DNA of 64,000 bases from Pseudonocardia kunmingensis. GTDB lineage: Bacteria > Actinomycetota > Actinomycetes > Mycobacteriales > Pseudonocardiaceae. The notes below the pieces were generated by a model that worked only from the letters and a program-made list of their open reading frames with translations, searched no databases and was not told the DNA's origin. Both the position numbers and the translations under genes were made by a program. Positions 24,213-33,952 of this stretch are shown here, piece after piece. How positions within the stretch are numbered: the stretch's first letter is position 1; each line of letters starts with the position of its first letter. The DNA lies in the NCBI RefSeq assembly GCF_006716445.1, contig NZ_VFPA01000001.1, positions 2,852,001 through 2,916,000 of the forward strand, given 5' to 3'.

Positions 24213-24653
24213 TCAGGACCGGCGCTTCGGCTTCCACACCACCAGCGCCTGCCGCCGGTCCACCGGCACGAGGTCGCGGCGGTAGGAGGCGTGCACCGAC
24301 GCCGCGGCCTGCTCGGCGGCGGCGCGGGCGGCGTCGAGCTCCTGCGCCATCTCCTCGAGACGGCCGCGGAGCTCGTCGACGAGCTGCTCCAGCTCGATGA
24401 TCCGTTTGACCCCCGCGAGGTTGACGCCCTCCTCCTGGGAGAGCCGCTGCACCTCGCGGAGCAGGGCGATGTCGCGCGCCGAGTAGCGGCGCCCGCCGCC
24501 GGCCGACCGGCCGGGGCGGACGAGCCCCAGCCGGTCGTAGCTGCGCAACGTCTGGGCGTGCAGACCGGCCAGCTCCGCCGCCACCGAGATGACGAACACC
24601 GGGCTGTCCATGTTGGTACCGGGCGGGAGCCCGGGACCACCGCTGGTCATCAC
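24213..24653 (-). CDS. hspR: Heat-shock repressor HspR (MerR family)
   Basis: This 146-residue MerR-type regulator has '[29 protein letters not shown]' as helix-turn-helix and wing, '[14 protein letters not shown]' as the second wing and a coiled coil at about 75-120. HspR binds HAIR sites with DnaK as co-repressor and shuts the heat-shock genes. HAIR sites are present before dnaK (two) and between clpB and the AAA gene. The start is GTG 24653 (GTGA overlap with dnaJ) or ATG 24650. It is the last gene of dnaK-grpE-dnaJ-hspR. Confidence 0.95.
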   Translation of the reverse strand: MMTSGGPGLPPGTNMDSPVFVISVAAELAGLHAQTLRSYDRLGLVRPGRSAGGGRRYSARDIALLREVQRLSQEEGVNLAGVKRIIELEQLVDELRGRLEEMAQELDAARAAAEQAAASVHASYRRDLVPVDRRQALVVWKPKRRS

Positions 24654-25849
24654 GCACCTCCGAGCAGGTCGGCTCGCGGGTCGTACTCCTTCGTGGCCTC
24701 GGCGTAGGACTGCAGCGCCTCGGTGGCCGGCTCGTCGAGCCGCGACGGCACCGCCACCTCGACGGTGACGAGCAGGTCGCCCGACTTCCCACGGCGCTGC
24801 ACGCCGCGCCCGCGGACGCGGAAGGTGCGGCCGCTCGCCGTGCCCGCCGGGATCTTCAGGGACACGGTGGAGTCGAGCGTGGGCACCGTGACCGTGCTGC
24901 CGAGCACCAGCTCCGGGTAGGTGACCGGAACGGTCAGCGTGAGGTCGTCGGGGTTGCGCTCGGACCGACCGAACAGCCGGTGCGGGGTGACGTTGACCTT
25001 CACGTACAGGTCGCCCGCCGGAGCGCCGCCCCGGCCCGGCTCACCCTGCCCCTTCAACCGCACCTGCTGCCCGTTCTGCACGCCCGCGGGGACGCGCACG
25101 GTGAGCGTGCGCGTGCGGGTGCTCACGCCGTCGCCACCGCACTCGGAGCACGGGTCGTCGATGATCCGGCCGGTGCCGCGGCAGTCGCGGCACGGCTCGG
25201 AGAACGCGAACGCGCCCTGGCTGCGGCTCACGAGCCCCACCCCGGAACAGGTGGGGCAGGTCCGCGGGGTGCTGCCCGGACGCGCGCCGGTGCCGCCGCA
25301 GCGCTCGCAACGGCCCGGAGCGGCGAGCCGCAGCTGCACCTCGGCGCCGCGCACGGCGTCGACGAAGTCGATCCGCAGCTCGCTCTCGACGTCGGCACCG
25401 CGCTGCGCGCGGGGCGAGGTGGTGGGACCGGCCCCCCGGTTGCCGAACAGGCCGCCGAGGATGTCGCCCAGCCCACCCGGCGCCGCACCACCGGCGCCGG
25501 GCGTACCGGCACCGGCGCGGGCGAACAGGTCGTTCAGGTCGAAGCCCTGCCCGCCGGCGCCGCTGCCGAAGCCGCCGGGGAAGCCTCCCCCGGGGCCGAA
25601 CCCGCCGCCGCCCGCGAAGAGCGCGCGGGTCTCGTCGTACTCGCGACGCTTCTTCTCGTCGGACAGCACCCCGTACGCCTCGGACACGGCCTTGAAGCGG
25701 GCCTCGGCCTTGGCGTCGCCGGGGTTGGCGTCCGGGTGCAGCTCGCGCGCGAGCTTCCGGTACGCCTTCTTGACCTCGTCCGCCGAGGCGTCGGAGGCGA
25801 CGCCCAGCTCGCGGTAGAAGTCCTTCTCGATCCAGTCCCGCTGGGTCAC
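24650..25849 (-). CDS. dnaJ: Chaperone DnaJ
   Basis: This 399-residue co-chaperone has a J domain (1-75) with HPD ('[10 protein letters not shown]'), a Gly/Phe-rich stretch (about 80-145) and four CxxCxGxG zinc repeats ([24 protein letters not shown] and CSECGGDG). A C-terminal substrate domain completes it. It hands clients to DnaK and stimulates its ATPase. It is the type found in actinobacterial dnaK operons. It follows grpE by 17 bp and overlaps hspR by 4 nt. Confidence 0.96.
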   Translation of the reverse strand: MTQRDWIEKDFYRELGVASDASADEVKKAYRKLARELHPDANPGDAKAEARFKAVSEAYGVLSDEKKRREYDETRALFAGGGGFGPGGGFPGGFGSGAGGQGFDLNDLFARAGAGTPGAGGAAPGGLGDILGGLFGNRGAGPTTSPRAQRGADVESELRIDFVDAVRGAEVQLRLAAPGRCERCGGTGARPGSTPRTCPTCSGVGLVSRSQGAFAFSEPCRDCRGTGRIIDDPCSECGGDGVSTRTRTLTVRVPAGVQNGQQVRLKGQGEPGRGGAPAGDLYVKVNVTPHRLFGRSERNPDDLTLTVPVTYPELVLGSTVTVPTLDSTVSLKIPAGTASGRTFRVRGRGVQRRGKSGDLLVTVEVAVPSRLDEPATEALQSYAEATKEYDPRADLLGGA

Positions 25850-25866
25850 TCCGCCTCCCTCGTGCC

Positions 25867-26550
25867 TCAGGGCTCTACGGCCGGATCGGGTTCGGTCGGC
25901 ACCGGGTCGTCAGTCGGCTCGGCGAGCGTGCCGTCGTCGGGGCGGTCGGCCACCGTGACCATCGCCGGCCGCAGCACGCGGTCGGCGATGCGGTAGCCGC
26001 GCCGCAGCACCGCGGAGACCACGGTGACCGTGGGCCCCTCCTCGGTGCCGGCCTCGTGCTGCACGGCCTCGTGGACCGAGGGGTCGAACGGCTCGCCCTC
26101 CGACCCGAACGGCTCCAGGCCGAGCTTCTGCACGACGGCGACCAGCTTGTCGGCGACCGACTTGAACGGGCCGGTGAGGTCGCCGTGGGCCTCGGCGCGG
26201 TCGAGGTCGTCCAGCACGGTGAGCAGCTCGGAGACGAACTGCACCCGCGCCCCGACGAGCACGCTCTCCCGGTCACGGTCGACGCGTCGGCGGTAGTTGG
26301 CGTACTCGGCGCTCACCCGCTGCAGGTCGGCCGTGCGCTCGGCCACCTGCGCGGCGAGCTCCGCGGACGCGACGGCATCGAGCCCGGCGGGCTCCTCGGG
26401 GGCGTCGGCCTCGGGGGCGACCCCGGCCGGCTCACCGGCCGGGGTGCGCACCTCGCCGGTCACCGGGTCGATCCGGCGCCGGTCCCGGACCACGACCCGC
26501 TCACCGTCGCCGTTCTCGGCGGCCTCGTTGCGGTTGTCGTGCTCCGTCAC
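25867..26550 (-). CDS. grpE: Nucleotide exchange factor GrpE
   Basis: This 227-residue protein has an N-terminal acidic extension, then the long dimer helix ('[26 protein letters not shown]'), and a C-terminal beta domain with '[12 protein letters not shown]' and '[19 protein letters not shown]'. It releases ADP from DnaK. The GTG start overlaps the dnaK stop by 4 nt (GTGA), so translation is coupled. Confidence 0.95.
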   Translation of the reverse strand: MTEHDNRNEAAENGDGERVVVRDRRRIDPVTGEVRTPAGEPAGVAPEADAPEEPAGLDAVASAELAAQVAERTADLQRVSAEYANYRRRVDRDRESVLVGARVQFVSELLTVLDDLDRAEAHGDLTGPFKSVADKLVAVVQKLGLEPFGSEGEPFDPSVHEAVQHEAGTEEGPTVTVVSAVLRRGYRIADRVLRPAMVTVADRPDDGTLAEPTDDPVPTEPDPAVEP

Positions 26551-28403
26551 TTCTTGTCCTTCTCCTCGTCGACGATCTCGGCGTCCACCACGTCGTCAGC
26601 GTTGTCCTGCTGCGCCTGCTGCTGGCCGGCGTCGCCGCCCGGAGCGGCACCCTCGGCACCCGGCTGCTGGTACAGCGCGGAGCCCATCTTCTGGGACTCG
26701 GTGGCGAGCTTCTCCATCGCCGCCTTGATGGCGTCGGTGTCGGTGCCCTTGAGGGCCGACTGGGCCTCGCCGAGCGCGCTGTTCACCGAGTCCTTGACGT
26801 CGGAGGGCAGCTTCTCGTCGTTCTCCTTGACGAACTTCTCCGTCTGGTAGACGAGCGACTCGGCCTGGTTGCGGACCTCGGCCTCCTCACGCCGCTTCTT
26901 GTCCTCCTCGGCGTGCTGCTCGGCCTCGCGCATCATCCGGTCGATCTCGTCCTTGCCGAGCGCGGAGCCGCCGGTGATCTGCATCGACTGCTCCTTGCCC
27001 GTGCCCAGGTCCTTCGCGGACACGTGCACGATGCCGTTGGCGTCGATGTCGAAGGACACCTCGATCTGCGGCACGCCGCGCGGGGCGGGCGGCAGACCCG
27101 TCAGCTCGAACATGCCGAGCTTCTTGTTGTAGGCCGCGATCTCGCGCTCACCCTGGAACACCTGGATCTGCACGGACGGCTGGTTGTCGTCGGCCGTGGT
27201 GAAGATCTCCGACCGCTTGGTGGGGATCGTGGTGTTGCGCTCGATGAGCTTGGTCATCACGCCGCCCTTGGTCTCGATGCCCAGGGACAGCGGGGTGACG
27301 TCGAGCAGCAGGACGTCCTTGACCTCACCGCGCAGCACACCGGCCTGCAGGGCCGCGCCGACGGCGACGACCTCGTCCGGGTTGACGCCCTTGTTGGGCT
27401 CCTTGCCGCCGGTGAGCTCCTTGACCAGCTCGGTGACGGCCGGCATGCGGGTGGAGCCGCCGACGAGCACCACGTGGTCGATCTGGCCGACGGAGATGCC
27501 GGCGTCCTTGACCACCTGGTTGAACGGGGCACGGGTGCGGTCGAGCAGGTCGGACGTGATCCGCTGGAACTCGGCGCGCGAGAGCGTCTCGTCGAGGAAC
27601 AGCGGGTTCTTGTCGGCGTCGACCGTGATGTAGGGCAGGTTGATCGTGGCGGTCGACTGGCTCGACAGCTCGATCTTCGCCTTCTCCGCGGCCTCGCGCA
27701 GCCGCTGCATCGCCATCTTGTCCTTGGTGAGGTCGATGCCCTGGGCGTTCTTGAACTTGTCGACGAGCCAGCTGATGACCCGCTCGTCCCAGTCGTCGCC
27801 ACCGAGGTGGTTGTCACCGTTGGTGGCCTTCACCTCGACGACGCCCTCGCCGATCTCCAGCAGCGAGACGTCGAACGTGCCGCCACCGAGGTCGAAGACC
27901 AGGATGGTCTGCTCCTTCTCGCCCTTGTCCAGCCCGTAGGCCAGCGCGGCCGCGGTGGGCTCGTTGACGATGCGGAGCACGTTGAGGCCCGCGATCTGCC
28001 CGGCCTCCTTGGTGGCCTGGCGCTGCGCGTCCTCGAAGTACGCCGGGACGGTGATCACGGCGTCGGTGATCTCCTCGCCCAGGTAGGACTCGGCGTCGCG
28101 CTTGAGCTTCTGCAGCACGCGGGCGCTGATCTCCTGCGCGGAGTAGGTCTTGCCGTCGACGTCGCCGGTCTTCCAGTCGGTGCCGATGTGGCGCTTGACC
28201 GACCGGATCGTCCGGTCCACGTTGGTGACGGCCTGGTTCTTCGCCGACTGCCCGACGAGCACCTCGCCGTTGCGGGCGAAGGCCACGACGGACGGCGTGG
28301 TGCGTGCCCCCTCCGAGTTGGCGATGACCGTCGGCTCGCCACCTTCGAGGACGGCGACGACGGAGTTGGTGGTCCCGAGGTCGATGCCGACCGCACGAGC
28401 CAT
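26547..28403 (-). CDS. dnaK: Hsp70 chaperone DnaK
   Basis: This 618-residue protein is full length: a nucleotide-binding domain (1-~365; '[13 protein letters not shown]', '[12 protein letters not shown]', '[11 protein letters not shown]'), a substrate domain (to about 520) and a lid ending in '[12 protein letters not shown]'. It folds proteins with DnaJ, GrpE and ClpB and acts as HspR co-repressor. GGAGG is present just upstream of the ATG. Two HAIR operators lie 21 and 76 bp before the start. It is the first gene of the leftward heat-shock operon. Confidence 0.98.
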   Translation of the reverse strand: MARAVGIDLGTTNSVVAVLEGGEPTVIANSEGARTTPSVVAFARNGEVLVGQSAKNQAVTNVDRTIRSVKRHIGTDWKTGDVDGKTYSAQEISARVLQKLKRDAESYLGEEITDAVITVPAYFEDAQRQATKEAGQIAGLNVLRIVNEPTAAALAYGLDKGEKEQTILVFDLGGGTFDVSLLEIGEGVVEVKATNGDNHLGGDDWDERVISWLVDKFKNAQGIDLTKDKMAMQRLREAAEKAKIELSSQSTATINLPYITVDADKNPLFLDETLSRAEFQRITSDLLDRTRAPFNQVVKDAGISVGQIDHVVLVGGSTRMPAVTELVKELTGGKEPNKGVNPDEVVAVGAALQAGVLRGEVKDVLLLDVTPLSLGIETKGGVMTKLIERNTTIPTKRSEIFTTADDNQPSVQIQVFQGEREIAAYNKKLGMFELTGLPPAPRGVPQIEVSFDIDANGIVHVSAKDLGTGKEQSMQITGGSALGKDEIDRMMREAEQHAEEDKKRREEAEVRNQAESLVYQTEKFVKENDEKLPSDVKDSVNSALGEAQSALKGTDTDAIKAAMEKLATESQKMGSALYQQPGAEGAAPGGDAGQQQAQQDNADDVVDAEIVDEEKDKK

Positions 28404-28423
28404 GGTGAGTGCCTCCGAGATAG

Positions 28424-28444
28424 CTTGAGTTCAGTTCGCTCAAG
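28424..28444. promoter_or_regulatory. HAIR (HspR) operator 1 upstream of dnaK
   Basis: CTTGAGT-TCAGTTC-GCTCAAG is a near-perfect match to the CTTGAGT-N7-ACTCAAG consensus. It starts 21 bp upstream of the dnaK ATG and should overlap the promoter or its start site. Confidence 0.92.
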
Positions 28445-28478
28445 TCTGCCACGGAACCGCTCGGACGATCGCACCGCC

Positions 28479-28499
28479 CTTGAGCCGGTTCCGCTCAAC
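28479..28499. promoter_or_regulatory. HAIR (HspR) operator 2 upstream of dnaK
   Basis: CTTGAGC-CGGTTCC-GCTCAAC is a second HAIR 34 bp beyond the first, with one changed end base. The centres are 55 bp apart (about five turns), so HspR can sit on the same DNA face at both sites. Confidence 0.85.
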
Positions 28500-28703
28500 T
28501 TGCTCGCCCGGTCCAACGCGCCGCCCCGCTGCCGTGTTCCCGGGACGCGCGATCTCGCCCGGTGCCGCGCCGTGGCGCGCGTCGCACGGAGGTCCGCGGT
28601 GACGGGGGGACGCGATCCCGCCGCCCGGCGAGATCGCTCCGAGTTGCACCTCAGGTTTCTCGCGGCCGTTGTCCTGTGCTTCTCGCACGCCGGTTCGCCT
28701 CGA

Positions 28704-28765
28704 TGATCGCCAGGAGTGGTGTCACGGCGACAGATCTGTCGCTCTCACACCACTTCCGCCGATCA
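28704..28765 (+). repeat. 62-bp imperfect palindrome centred on AGATCT (locus 2)
   Basis: It is nearly identical to 2475-2536 (CGACAGATCTGTCG core, AGTGGT/ACCACT shoulders, TGATCG/CGATCA ends). It marks the outer end of repeat copy C. Confidence 0.75.
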
Positions 28766-29137
28766 TGCACGATCAAGTCGACGTCAGCGCTGTTCTCCCG
28801 CATCTGGGCGACCGTCACGTCCACCTGACCATGGAAACGCTCCTGCGGGCGCGCCGTTCCCGGCTCGAGACCACTGCCTCCCGCCCTCGCCGGGGTCTGC
28901 GGACCGATCACCCGCCTCTGCCCGTCCCTCCCGTCGGCGAGTGGTCGGGTGGGCACAACTACCGAGTTACGTGGTCACCGTGGCAGCCGTCCCCGACACG
29001 GGCCCAGGCCGGTCCGGGACGAGAACGCCCCTGCCGGATGCCACGCATCTTGCGGTGGTCCCGTTGCACCCCTCTACCCGTGTAGTTCGGGCAGTCTGGG
29101 CGGGTTCGAGGCTCGTGATCGGTGGGATCGGGACATG
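28704..29137 (+). repeat. Intergenic repeat family, copy C (forward)
   Basis: The same ordered blocks as copy A are present: the 62-bp palindrome, CTGACCATG..AAC near 28826, GCCGTTCCCGGCTCGAGACCACTGCC near 28852, CGTCGGCGAG near 28931, GGCACAACTACCGAGTTACG near 28951, the GCCGTCCCCGACACGGGCCCAGG block near 28985, GCGGTGGTCCCGTTGCACCCC near 29050, and terminal CGGGACATG (29129-29137). It lies upstream of dnaK beyond the HAIR sites. Confidence 0.7.
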
Positions 29138-29162
29138 TGCTGCAGGTGTGCTCGGTGCAGGT

Positions 29163-29240
29163 CATGTCCCGTTTTCGCTGATCATGTCCGTGGCAGGGGC
29201 CTGGAACGGCCCCACAGCCAGACGCGTGGCACCCGTCAGG
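29163..29240 (-). repeat. Fragment of repeat family (D1), broken off at the 49-bp palindrome
   Basis: CATGTCCCG (29163-29171) pairs with the end of copy C. The following GGGGCC..GGAACGGCCCCACAGCC..GTGGCACCCGTCAGG matches the inner start of copy B. Homology stops about where the palindrome at 29251 begins. Confidence 0.6.
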
Positions 29241-29250
29241 CTCCCACCCG

Positions 29251-29299
29251 GACGAACGGCACTCTCGTCAGTACCTAGCCGACGAAAGTGCCGTTCGTC
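29251..29299. repeat. 49-bp palindrome, dispersed copy 2
   Basis: The arm 29251-29269 (GACGAACGGCACTCTCGTC) pairs with 29281-29299 with one mismatch; the loop is AGTACCTAGCC. Reversed, it is the palindrome of 4550-4600 with only two or three base changes, loop included. Confidence 0.8.
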
Positions 29300-29715
29300 A
29301 CGGCGCCGTCCACCTCGGACCAGGCCCACGATCACAGCAAGGGGGCGCAACGGGACCGCCGCAAGGTGCGCACCCGCACCCACCCGGCAGCGACGGACTC
29401 GTCCAGAACCGGCCTGGGCCATGTCGGGTACGACCGCCCACCCAGCCACGATGATCGGCAGTTGACCCAACCCGGCCACCTCGCCGACGGGAGGGGTCAG
29501 GGGAAGGTGCCGACTGCGCCGAAGACCCGGGCCGAGGCGGGAGGCAGCGGCCTCGAGCCGGGGACGGCCCGCCCGCGGAAGGAACTCATGACCCTGTCGA
29601 CACCACGGGTCTGCGACCCGCGGCCAGAGACCCATGACGTCGACCGGGTCGTGGACGGGTGCGTTCCGGAACGCGGGAACGGCCATGATCAGCAGGAGTG
29701 GTGGGAGGGCGACAG
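29300..29715 (-). repeat. Intergenic repeat family, copy D2 (reverse)
   Basis: On the minus strand it repeats the family blocks: GGGCCGTCCCCGGCTCGAGGCC near 29560, CCCGTCGGCGAGGTGGCCGGGTTGGGTCAACTGCCGATCAT near 29470, CCCGACATGGCCCAGGCCGGTTCTGGACGAGTC near 29420, and GCGGCGGTCCCGTTGCGCC near 29350. Its outer end carries a broken half of the 62-bp palindrome (near 29684-29715). 29716-29841 holds no gene that I can support. Confidence 0.66.
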
Positions 29716-29841
29716 ATTCCGCCCGGGAACGCGCCGACATGCCGATCATCGCGCTCGGACCGCGTCCCGGCGGAGGAGGCTCAGGCGGGGCCTGCGGGTC
29801 GCCTCGGCGGTCCGTGCTGACGGCCGTCCTCGCCGCCGGCT

Positions 29842-30270
29842 CTACAGCGGCGCTGCGGGGCGGGGTTCCACCCGCCCCGCCGACGCCGGGGGCAGCGGGT
29901 CGTCCACCGGCGCGAGCACACGGTGGTGCTCCGGGTCGGCCACCACGTCCTCCGCGGCGTCGCGGTACTCCAGCTCGCCGTCCGGGCCGAGGTCGGCGTG
30001 GTAGCCCGCGGCGGCGAGCTGCTCCTCGTCGAGGTCGACCAGCAGCTCCCACCGGCTCGGCACGACCTTGTACTCCGGCCACGACAGGTGTCCGTACGCG
30101 TCGTGCAGGTCGGCCAGCAGCCCGACGAACACCTGCTGCCAGCGCAGCGGCATGGACTGCGCCAGCGAACGCGGCACGACCAGGTGGTCGGTGGTCGCGC
30201 CGGGGGCGGGTCGGTCGAGGTAGTCCTGCACGGGGGTCGTGGACGCCGGAACCGGGCTGTCGGGGGGCAT
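29842..30270 (-). CDS. Hypothetical protein at the end of the secretion-like operon
   Basis: This 142-residue soluble protein is acidic. Its central region ('VPRSLAQSMPLRWQQVFVGLLADLHDAYGHLSWPEYKVVPSRW') looks like a folded domain and recurs near actinobacterial secretion/transfer loci. It has no signal peptide, membrane helix or catalytic motif, and no function can be given. It follows the NlpC/P60 gene on the same strand after 129 bp and is the last gene before repeat locus 2. Confidence 0.62.
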   Translation of the reverse strand: MPPDSPVPASTTPVQDYLDRPAPGATTDHLVVPRSLAQSMPLRWQQVFVGLLADLHDAYGHLSWPEYKVVPSRWELLVDLDEEQLAAAGYHADLGPDGELEYRDAAEDVVADPEHHRVLAPVDDPLPPASAGRVEPRPAAPL

Positions 30271-30399
30271 TGTTCGCTACTCCTGCTCGTACGAGAGGCC
30301 GAGCGCGACAGTAGTGCCGCCGGGCGGCGGGCCCGGCTCCGGCCATGCCCGCCGCGACCCGCCGTGCACGCGCCCGGGGGGCGGGGGACGAGGACGCGG

Positions 30400-31416
30400 T
30401 CAGGCGCGGTTCGGAGTGGTGCCCGGGCGCGTCGCGAGCGGGACGAGCTCCTCGTAGTCCCACGGCACGGGCCGCACGCGCACCCGTTCACCGGTGTAGG
30501 GAGCCTCCACCATCTGGTCGTCGCCCATGTACAGCACGACGTGGTGGATCGTGGACGGGTCGGACGGGTCGGTGGCGTAGAACAGCAGGTCGCCGGGCTG
30601 CGCCTGGGAGATCGGGACGTGCCCGCCCGCGTAGAACTGCTGGCGGGACACCCGCGGGAGGTTGATCCCCGCCGCCTGGAAGGCGCGCAGCACCAGACCG
30701 GAGCAGTCGTAGGTGTTGGGGCCCGTCGCCCCCCACACGTACGGCTTGCCGACCTCACCCAGCGCGAACGCGATGGCCGCCCCCGCCACCCCCTGGGGCA
30801 GGACGGCGGTCCGCCCGCACCCGGTCGGGTCGGCGACGTCGGCGAGCTGCTGCACGAGCTCGGCCGCGAGGCCCTCCCACTTCGCGTAGGCGTCGGGGAA
30901 CGCCGAGCGCTGCACGGTCTGGGCGGCCACCGTGACCGGCATGTCCTCCCAGCCGCCCACCTGCAGCAGGCGCTCGATGAAGATCCGGGTGGCGTAGACC
31001 GGGTCGGTGACCTCCGCGGGTGAGCCCCAGCCCTGGGACGGGCGTTGCTGGAAGAGCCCGAGCGAGTCGCGGTCGCCGTAGTTGATGTTGCGGAGGGTGG
31101 ACTCCTGCATCGCGGTGGCCAGCGCGATCAGCCAGGCCCGGGGCGGCGCACCCATGTCGCGGGCGACACCGATGATGGTGGCCGCGTTGCGGCGCTGCTC
31201 CTCGCTCAGGTCACCGATCCGCGTGCCGGCCCGGCTGCCGGCCAGCGGCCCGGCAGGCGCGCGCACGCTCGGGTCGCAGGAGCCGGTGGTGGCGACCCCG
31301 CCGCCCCCACCGGTGCTCGCCGTGAAGGCGATGAACCCGATGCCGAGGAACAGGCCGAGCGCCGCCATGACGGCGATCACCGGGACGAGGAGCCGCAGCG
31401 GCCGCGCCAGGAGCAT
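30400..31416 (-). CDS. Bifunctional cell-wall hydrolase: lysozyme-like plus NlpC/P60 (VirB1 role)
   Basis: This 338-residue protein has one N-terminal membrane helix (about 10-33). A lysozyme/transglycosylase-like domain follows with 'ATAMQESTLRN' and 'SLGLFQQRPSQGWG'. The C-terminal NlpC/P60 domain has Cys238 in 'YDCSG' and His291/292 in 'TIHHVVLYMG'. It would cut peptidoglycan glycan and peptide so that an envelope machine can assemble, the VirB1 or TcpG role of Gram-positive type IV systems. It comes 12 bp after the VirB8-like gene in the same operon. Confidence 0.84.
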   Translation of the reverse strand: MLLARPLRLLVPVIAVMAALGLFLGIGFIAFTASTGGGGGVATTGSCDPSVRAPAGPLAGSRAGTRIGDLSEEQRRNAATIIGVARDMGAPPRAWLIALATAMQESTLRNINYGDRDSLGLFQQRPSQGWGSPAEVTDPVYATRIFIERLLQVGGWEDMPVTVAAQTVQRSAFPDAYAKWEGLAAELVQQLADVADPTGCGRTAVLPQGVAGAAIAFALGEVGKPYVWGATGPNTYDCSGLVLRAFQAAGINLPRVSRQQFYAGGHVPISQAQPGDLLFYATDPSDPSTIHHVVLYMGDDQMVEAPYTGERVRVRPVPWDYEELVPLATRPGTTPNRA

Positions 31417-31428
31417 CGTGCGCCGCCG

Positions 31429-32037
31429 TCAGGCCCGGTCGTAGCCGGCGACGCGCCAGCCCGCCTCGGTGTCCACGACCAGCACGACCAGCGTGAGGGC
31501 GTCGGTCGGCACCTCCACCTGCACCGAGCTCGAGGCGACCGCGACCGGGCGGGGCTCCCCGGTGACCCGCGTGGCCGGGATGTTGCCCGGGTCGACCCCG
31601 CTCAGCACGCCCAGGTACTCGTCGGTGGTCGTGGGACGCAGCCCCTCCAGCCACTCCTGGGCAGTGGTGCCCTCGGCAGGCCGCACCCATGCGGCCGACC
31701 AGAGCGCCGCCACCTCGATCGCCTCGTCCGGGGCCTGCGACAGCGGCAGCGGGGACGGGGTGAGCGCGGGCACCGGCGGCAGCATGGTGGGCGTGGGGCT
31801 CGGCGGCGGGCCGGAGCCGCCGGGACCGCGCGTGGACGGCCCTGCGGTCGTCGTGCCGTCGTCGGGCGCAGCGCCGCCCGGCGGCGTCCCGTTGAGGAAG
31901 GCGACGGCGAGCGTCACCCCGACCGCCAGCGCCACCACGACCACCACCGTGACCGCCAACCGCACGGGCGAGCGCAGCGGCCACGCCCAGATCGCCCGGT
32001 ACGCGGCGGACCGCCCGTGGGACGTCCTAATCGGCAC
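31429..32037 (-). CDS. Single-pass membrane protein, VirB8/TcpC-like position
   Basis: This 202-residue protein has a short basic cytoplasmic start, one membrane helix (about 25-48), a Pro/Thr-rich linker (50-100) and a C-terminal ~95-residue alpha/beta domain outside the cell ('PDEAIEVAALWSAAWVRP', ending 'VVDTEAGWRVAGYDRA'). That layout fits the NTF2-like VirB8/TcpC fold, but this is inference from topology and position. The GTG start overlaps the VirB6-like gene by 11 nt. Confidence 0.66.
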   Translation of the reverse strand: MPIRTSHGRSAAYRAIWAWPLRSPVRLAVTVVVVVALAVGVTLAVAFLNGTPPGGAAPDDGTTTAGPSTRGPGGSGPPPSPTPTMLPPVPALTPSPLPLSQAPDEAIEVAALWSAAWVRPAEGTTAQEWLEGLRPTTTDEYLGVLSGVDPGNIPATRVTGEPRPVAVASSSVQVEVPTDALTLVVLVVDTEAGWRVAGYDRA

Positions 32038-33952
32038 GGCCGGTCCCCGGAGGGCTGTGGACCGACTGCGCCGAGTGCGGCCGGTAGATCCGGTAGACCG
32101 GCACGCCGTCGACGATCTCGGCCTGGACCGGGCGGGCGGCGCCGGGGCGCAGCGGCACCGCGTCCGGCCTGCGGTAGATCACGCGGTCGTCCACCTCGCC
32201 GGCATCGGACCAGCCGGGGACGCCACCGCCCGCGGCCATGCCGTCGGGCCCCACAGGAAGGGCGGGACGGCGCGCCGCAGGCACGAGCTCGGGGGGCACG
32301 GGCGCCTCGGCCGTGCGGTGTCGCCGGGCCGGCCGGTCGTCCGCCGCGCCGGACACCCGCATCCCCGGCTCGGACTCGGGGCGCCCGCCCTCGGGATACC
32401 CACCGGCCTCGCCTGCGCCGCGCCGCTCGTCCCACCACCGGGTCTGGCGGTCTTCGGTGGGGGCCCCGCGCACCCGCTGCCACACCCGCGACATCGGGCC
32501 GGTGCCCGCGCCCGGGACGATGCCGCCGAACTGCTCACGGGTGAGCGACACCATCGACACCAGCCGCCGGAACGGCCGCGCGACCGCCCACAGGACGACC
32601 GTCACCACCCCGGTGACGAGCAGCGCGAGCCACAGGTCGATCCCGGCGCCCGGCCGGAAGAGCGACACCACCAGCAGCGCGTGCAGGCCGGCGAGCGCAC
32701 CGACCACCAGCGTGTTGACGATCGCCGCTCCCGCCACGCGCAGCAGGGCGGGCAGGATCTCCGGCTTGAGGATCGCGACGACGGCCACGGCCGGCGCCGT
32801 CATCACCATCAGCCGCAGCAGGAGCATCGCCACCAGCACGAGCACCTTGGACAGGAGCTGGAACAGCGCGATGCACAGCGCCTGCACGACCGAGAGGATC
32901 CCGGCGCCGATGCGGCTGCCCGACTCGCCCTGGAAGTAGGGGTAGCGGTCGCCCATGCGGTCGGCGAGCGCGGTGAACTCGGCCTTCTTCTGCTCGGCGA
33001 GCTGCTGGGTGTCCCGGCCCTCGGCCACTTCATTGATCGTGAACGTCTGCGCCCGCAGCAGGTCGCGCCCCAGCTCCTGGGCCTGCGGCACGTCCGGCGA
33101 ACCGAACTCCCCGCGCAACCAGTTCTGGTAGATCACCTGGTCCACGAGCACCGTGGGCAGCGTGTCGCGGTTGCCGAGCCCGATCTGGCCGAGGAACCCC
33201 TCCTGCATCTGTGTGACGCCGTCGAGCAGCAGGCCGTCGGCGGCCTTCGCCCAGTCGACGGGGGCCAGGTAGGCCGCGGAGCCGACCACGAGCGCCGCCA
33301 CCGCGAAGGCCGCGCGCTGGGTCTGGCGGGCCAGGTCGCCGCGCAGCGCGAGCAGCAGCAGCACAACGGCCAGCACCAGCAGCGCCACGCCGACCCAGGT
33401 GGTGAAGACCGCGTCGTACATCGCCCGCGTGCCGTCGCTGATCAGCTGGTCCAGCGGCGAGAGCAGCTCCCCGCCGTCGGCGATGAGGTAGTGCGCCCAG
33501 TTCACGCCGCCGACGGCGAACTTCGCGACGTTGAGGGTCTGGTTGCCCAACCAGGTGTCCGTGGTGGTCGCGGGGTTGAGCGCGGCACCGCCGCAGCCGA
33601 TGTCGTAGTTGTGCCAGACGAGGCCGGCGTAGCCCACCTCTCGGTAGACGCTGCCCTCCACGCCACCGGACGCCCGCGGAGGATCGAGGGAACCGACGAG
33701 GCCCGTGCCCGGCCGGTCCGGCTCGGGGGGTTCTTTGCAGTCGAAGGTCTGCCCGAACGCAGGCTGCCCGAGCAGCACCGACCCGCCGACGAGCCCGGCG
33801 ACGACCAGCACGGACAGCCGCCGGCGCGGAGACCGCGCCGGCCCGCGCCTGCGGCGGCCGCGACGGCGACGGGCCTCGACCAGGACGGCCGCCGCCACCA
33901 CGAGGGCGACCGGCAGCCAGCCGGCAGCCGCCGGCAGGCCCGCGGCGATCAC
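32027..33952 (-). CDS. Polytopic membrane protein, VirB6/TrbL-like
   Basis: This 641-residue protein has an early hydrophobic segment and a second at 46-68, then an extracellular region to ~160 with cysteines in 'FDCKEP' and 'DIGCGGAA'. A group of membrane helices lies at ~195-235 and another at ~345-470. A ~160-residue cytoplasmic tail rich in Arg, Pro and Gly ends the protein. This matches VirB6/TrbL channel proteins of Gram-positive type IV systems. It overlaps the VirB4-like gene by 4 nt (ATGA). Confidence 0.72.
   Translation of the reverse strand: MIAAGLPAAAGWLPVALVVAAAVLVEARRRRGRRRRGPARSPRRRLSVLVVAGLVGGSVLLGQPAFGQTFDCKEPPEPDRPGTGLVGSLDPPRASGGVEGSVYREVGYAGLVWHNYDIGCGGAALNPATTTDTWLGNQTLNVAKFAVGGVNWAHYLIADGGELLSPLDQLISDGTRAMYDAVFTTWVGVALLVLAVVLLLLALRGDLARQTQRAAFAVAALVVGSAAYLAPVDWAKAADGLLLDGVTQMQEGFLGQIGLGNRDTLPTVLVDQVIYQNWLRGEFGSPDVPQAQELGRDLLRAQTFTINEVAEGRDTQQLAEQKKAEFTALADRMGDRYPYFQGESGSRIGAGILSVVQALCIALFQLLSKVLVLVAMLLLRLMVMTAPAVAVVAILKPEILPALLRVAGAAIVNTLVVGALAGLHALLVVSLFRPGAGIDLWLALLVTGVVTVVLWAVARPFRRLVSMVSLTREQFGGIVPGAGTGPMSRVWQRVRGAPTEDRQTRWWDERRGAGEAGGYPEGGRPESEPGMRVSGAADDRPARRHRTAEAPVPPELVPAARRPALPVGPDGMAAGGGVPGWSDAGEVDDRVIYRRPDAVPLRPGAARPVQAEIVDGVPVYRIYRPHSAQSVHSPPGTGRAD

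Noticed and set aside
26913..28706. Long plus-strand frames opposite dnaK
   Set aside because: Shadow frames with Val/Leu/Asp/Arg-rich low-quality translation; dnaK is certain on the other strand.
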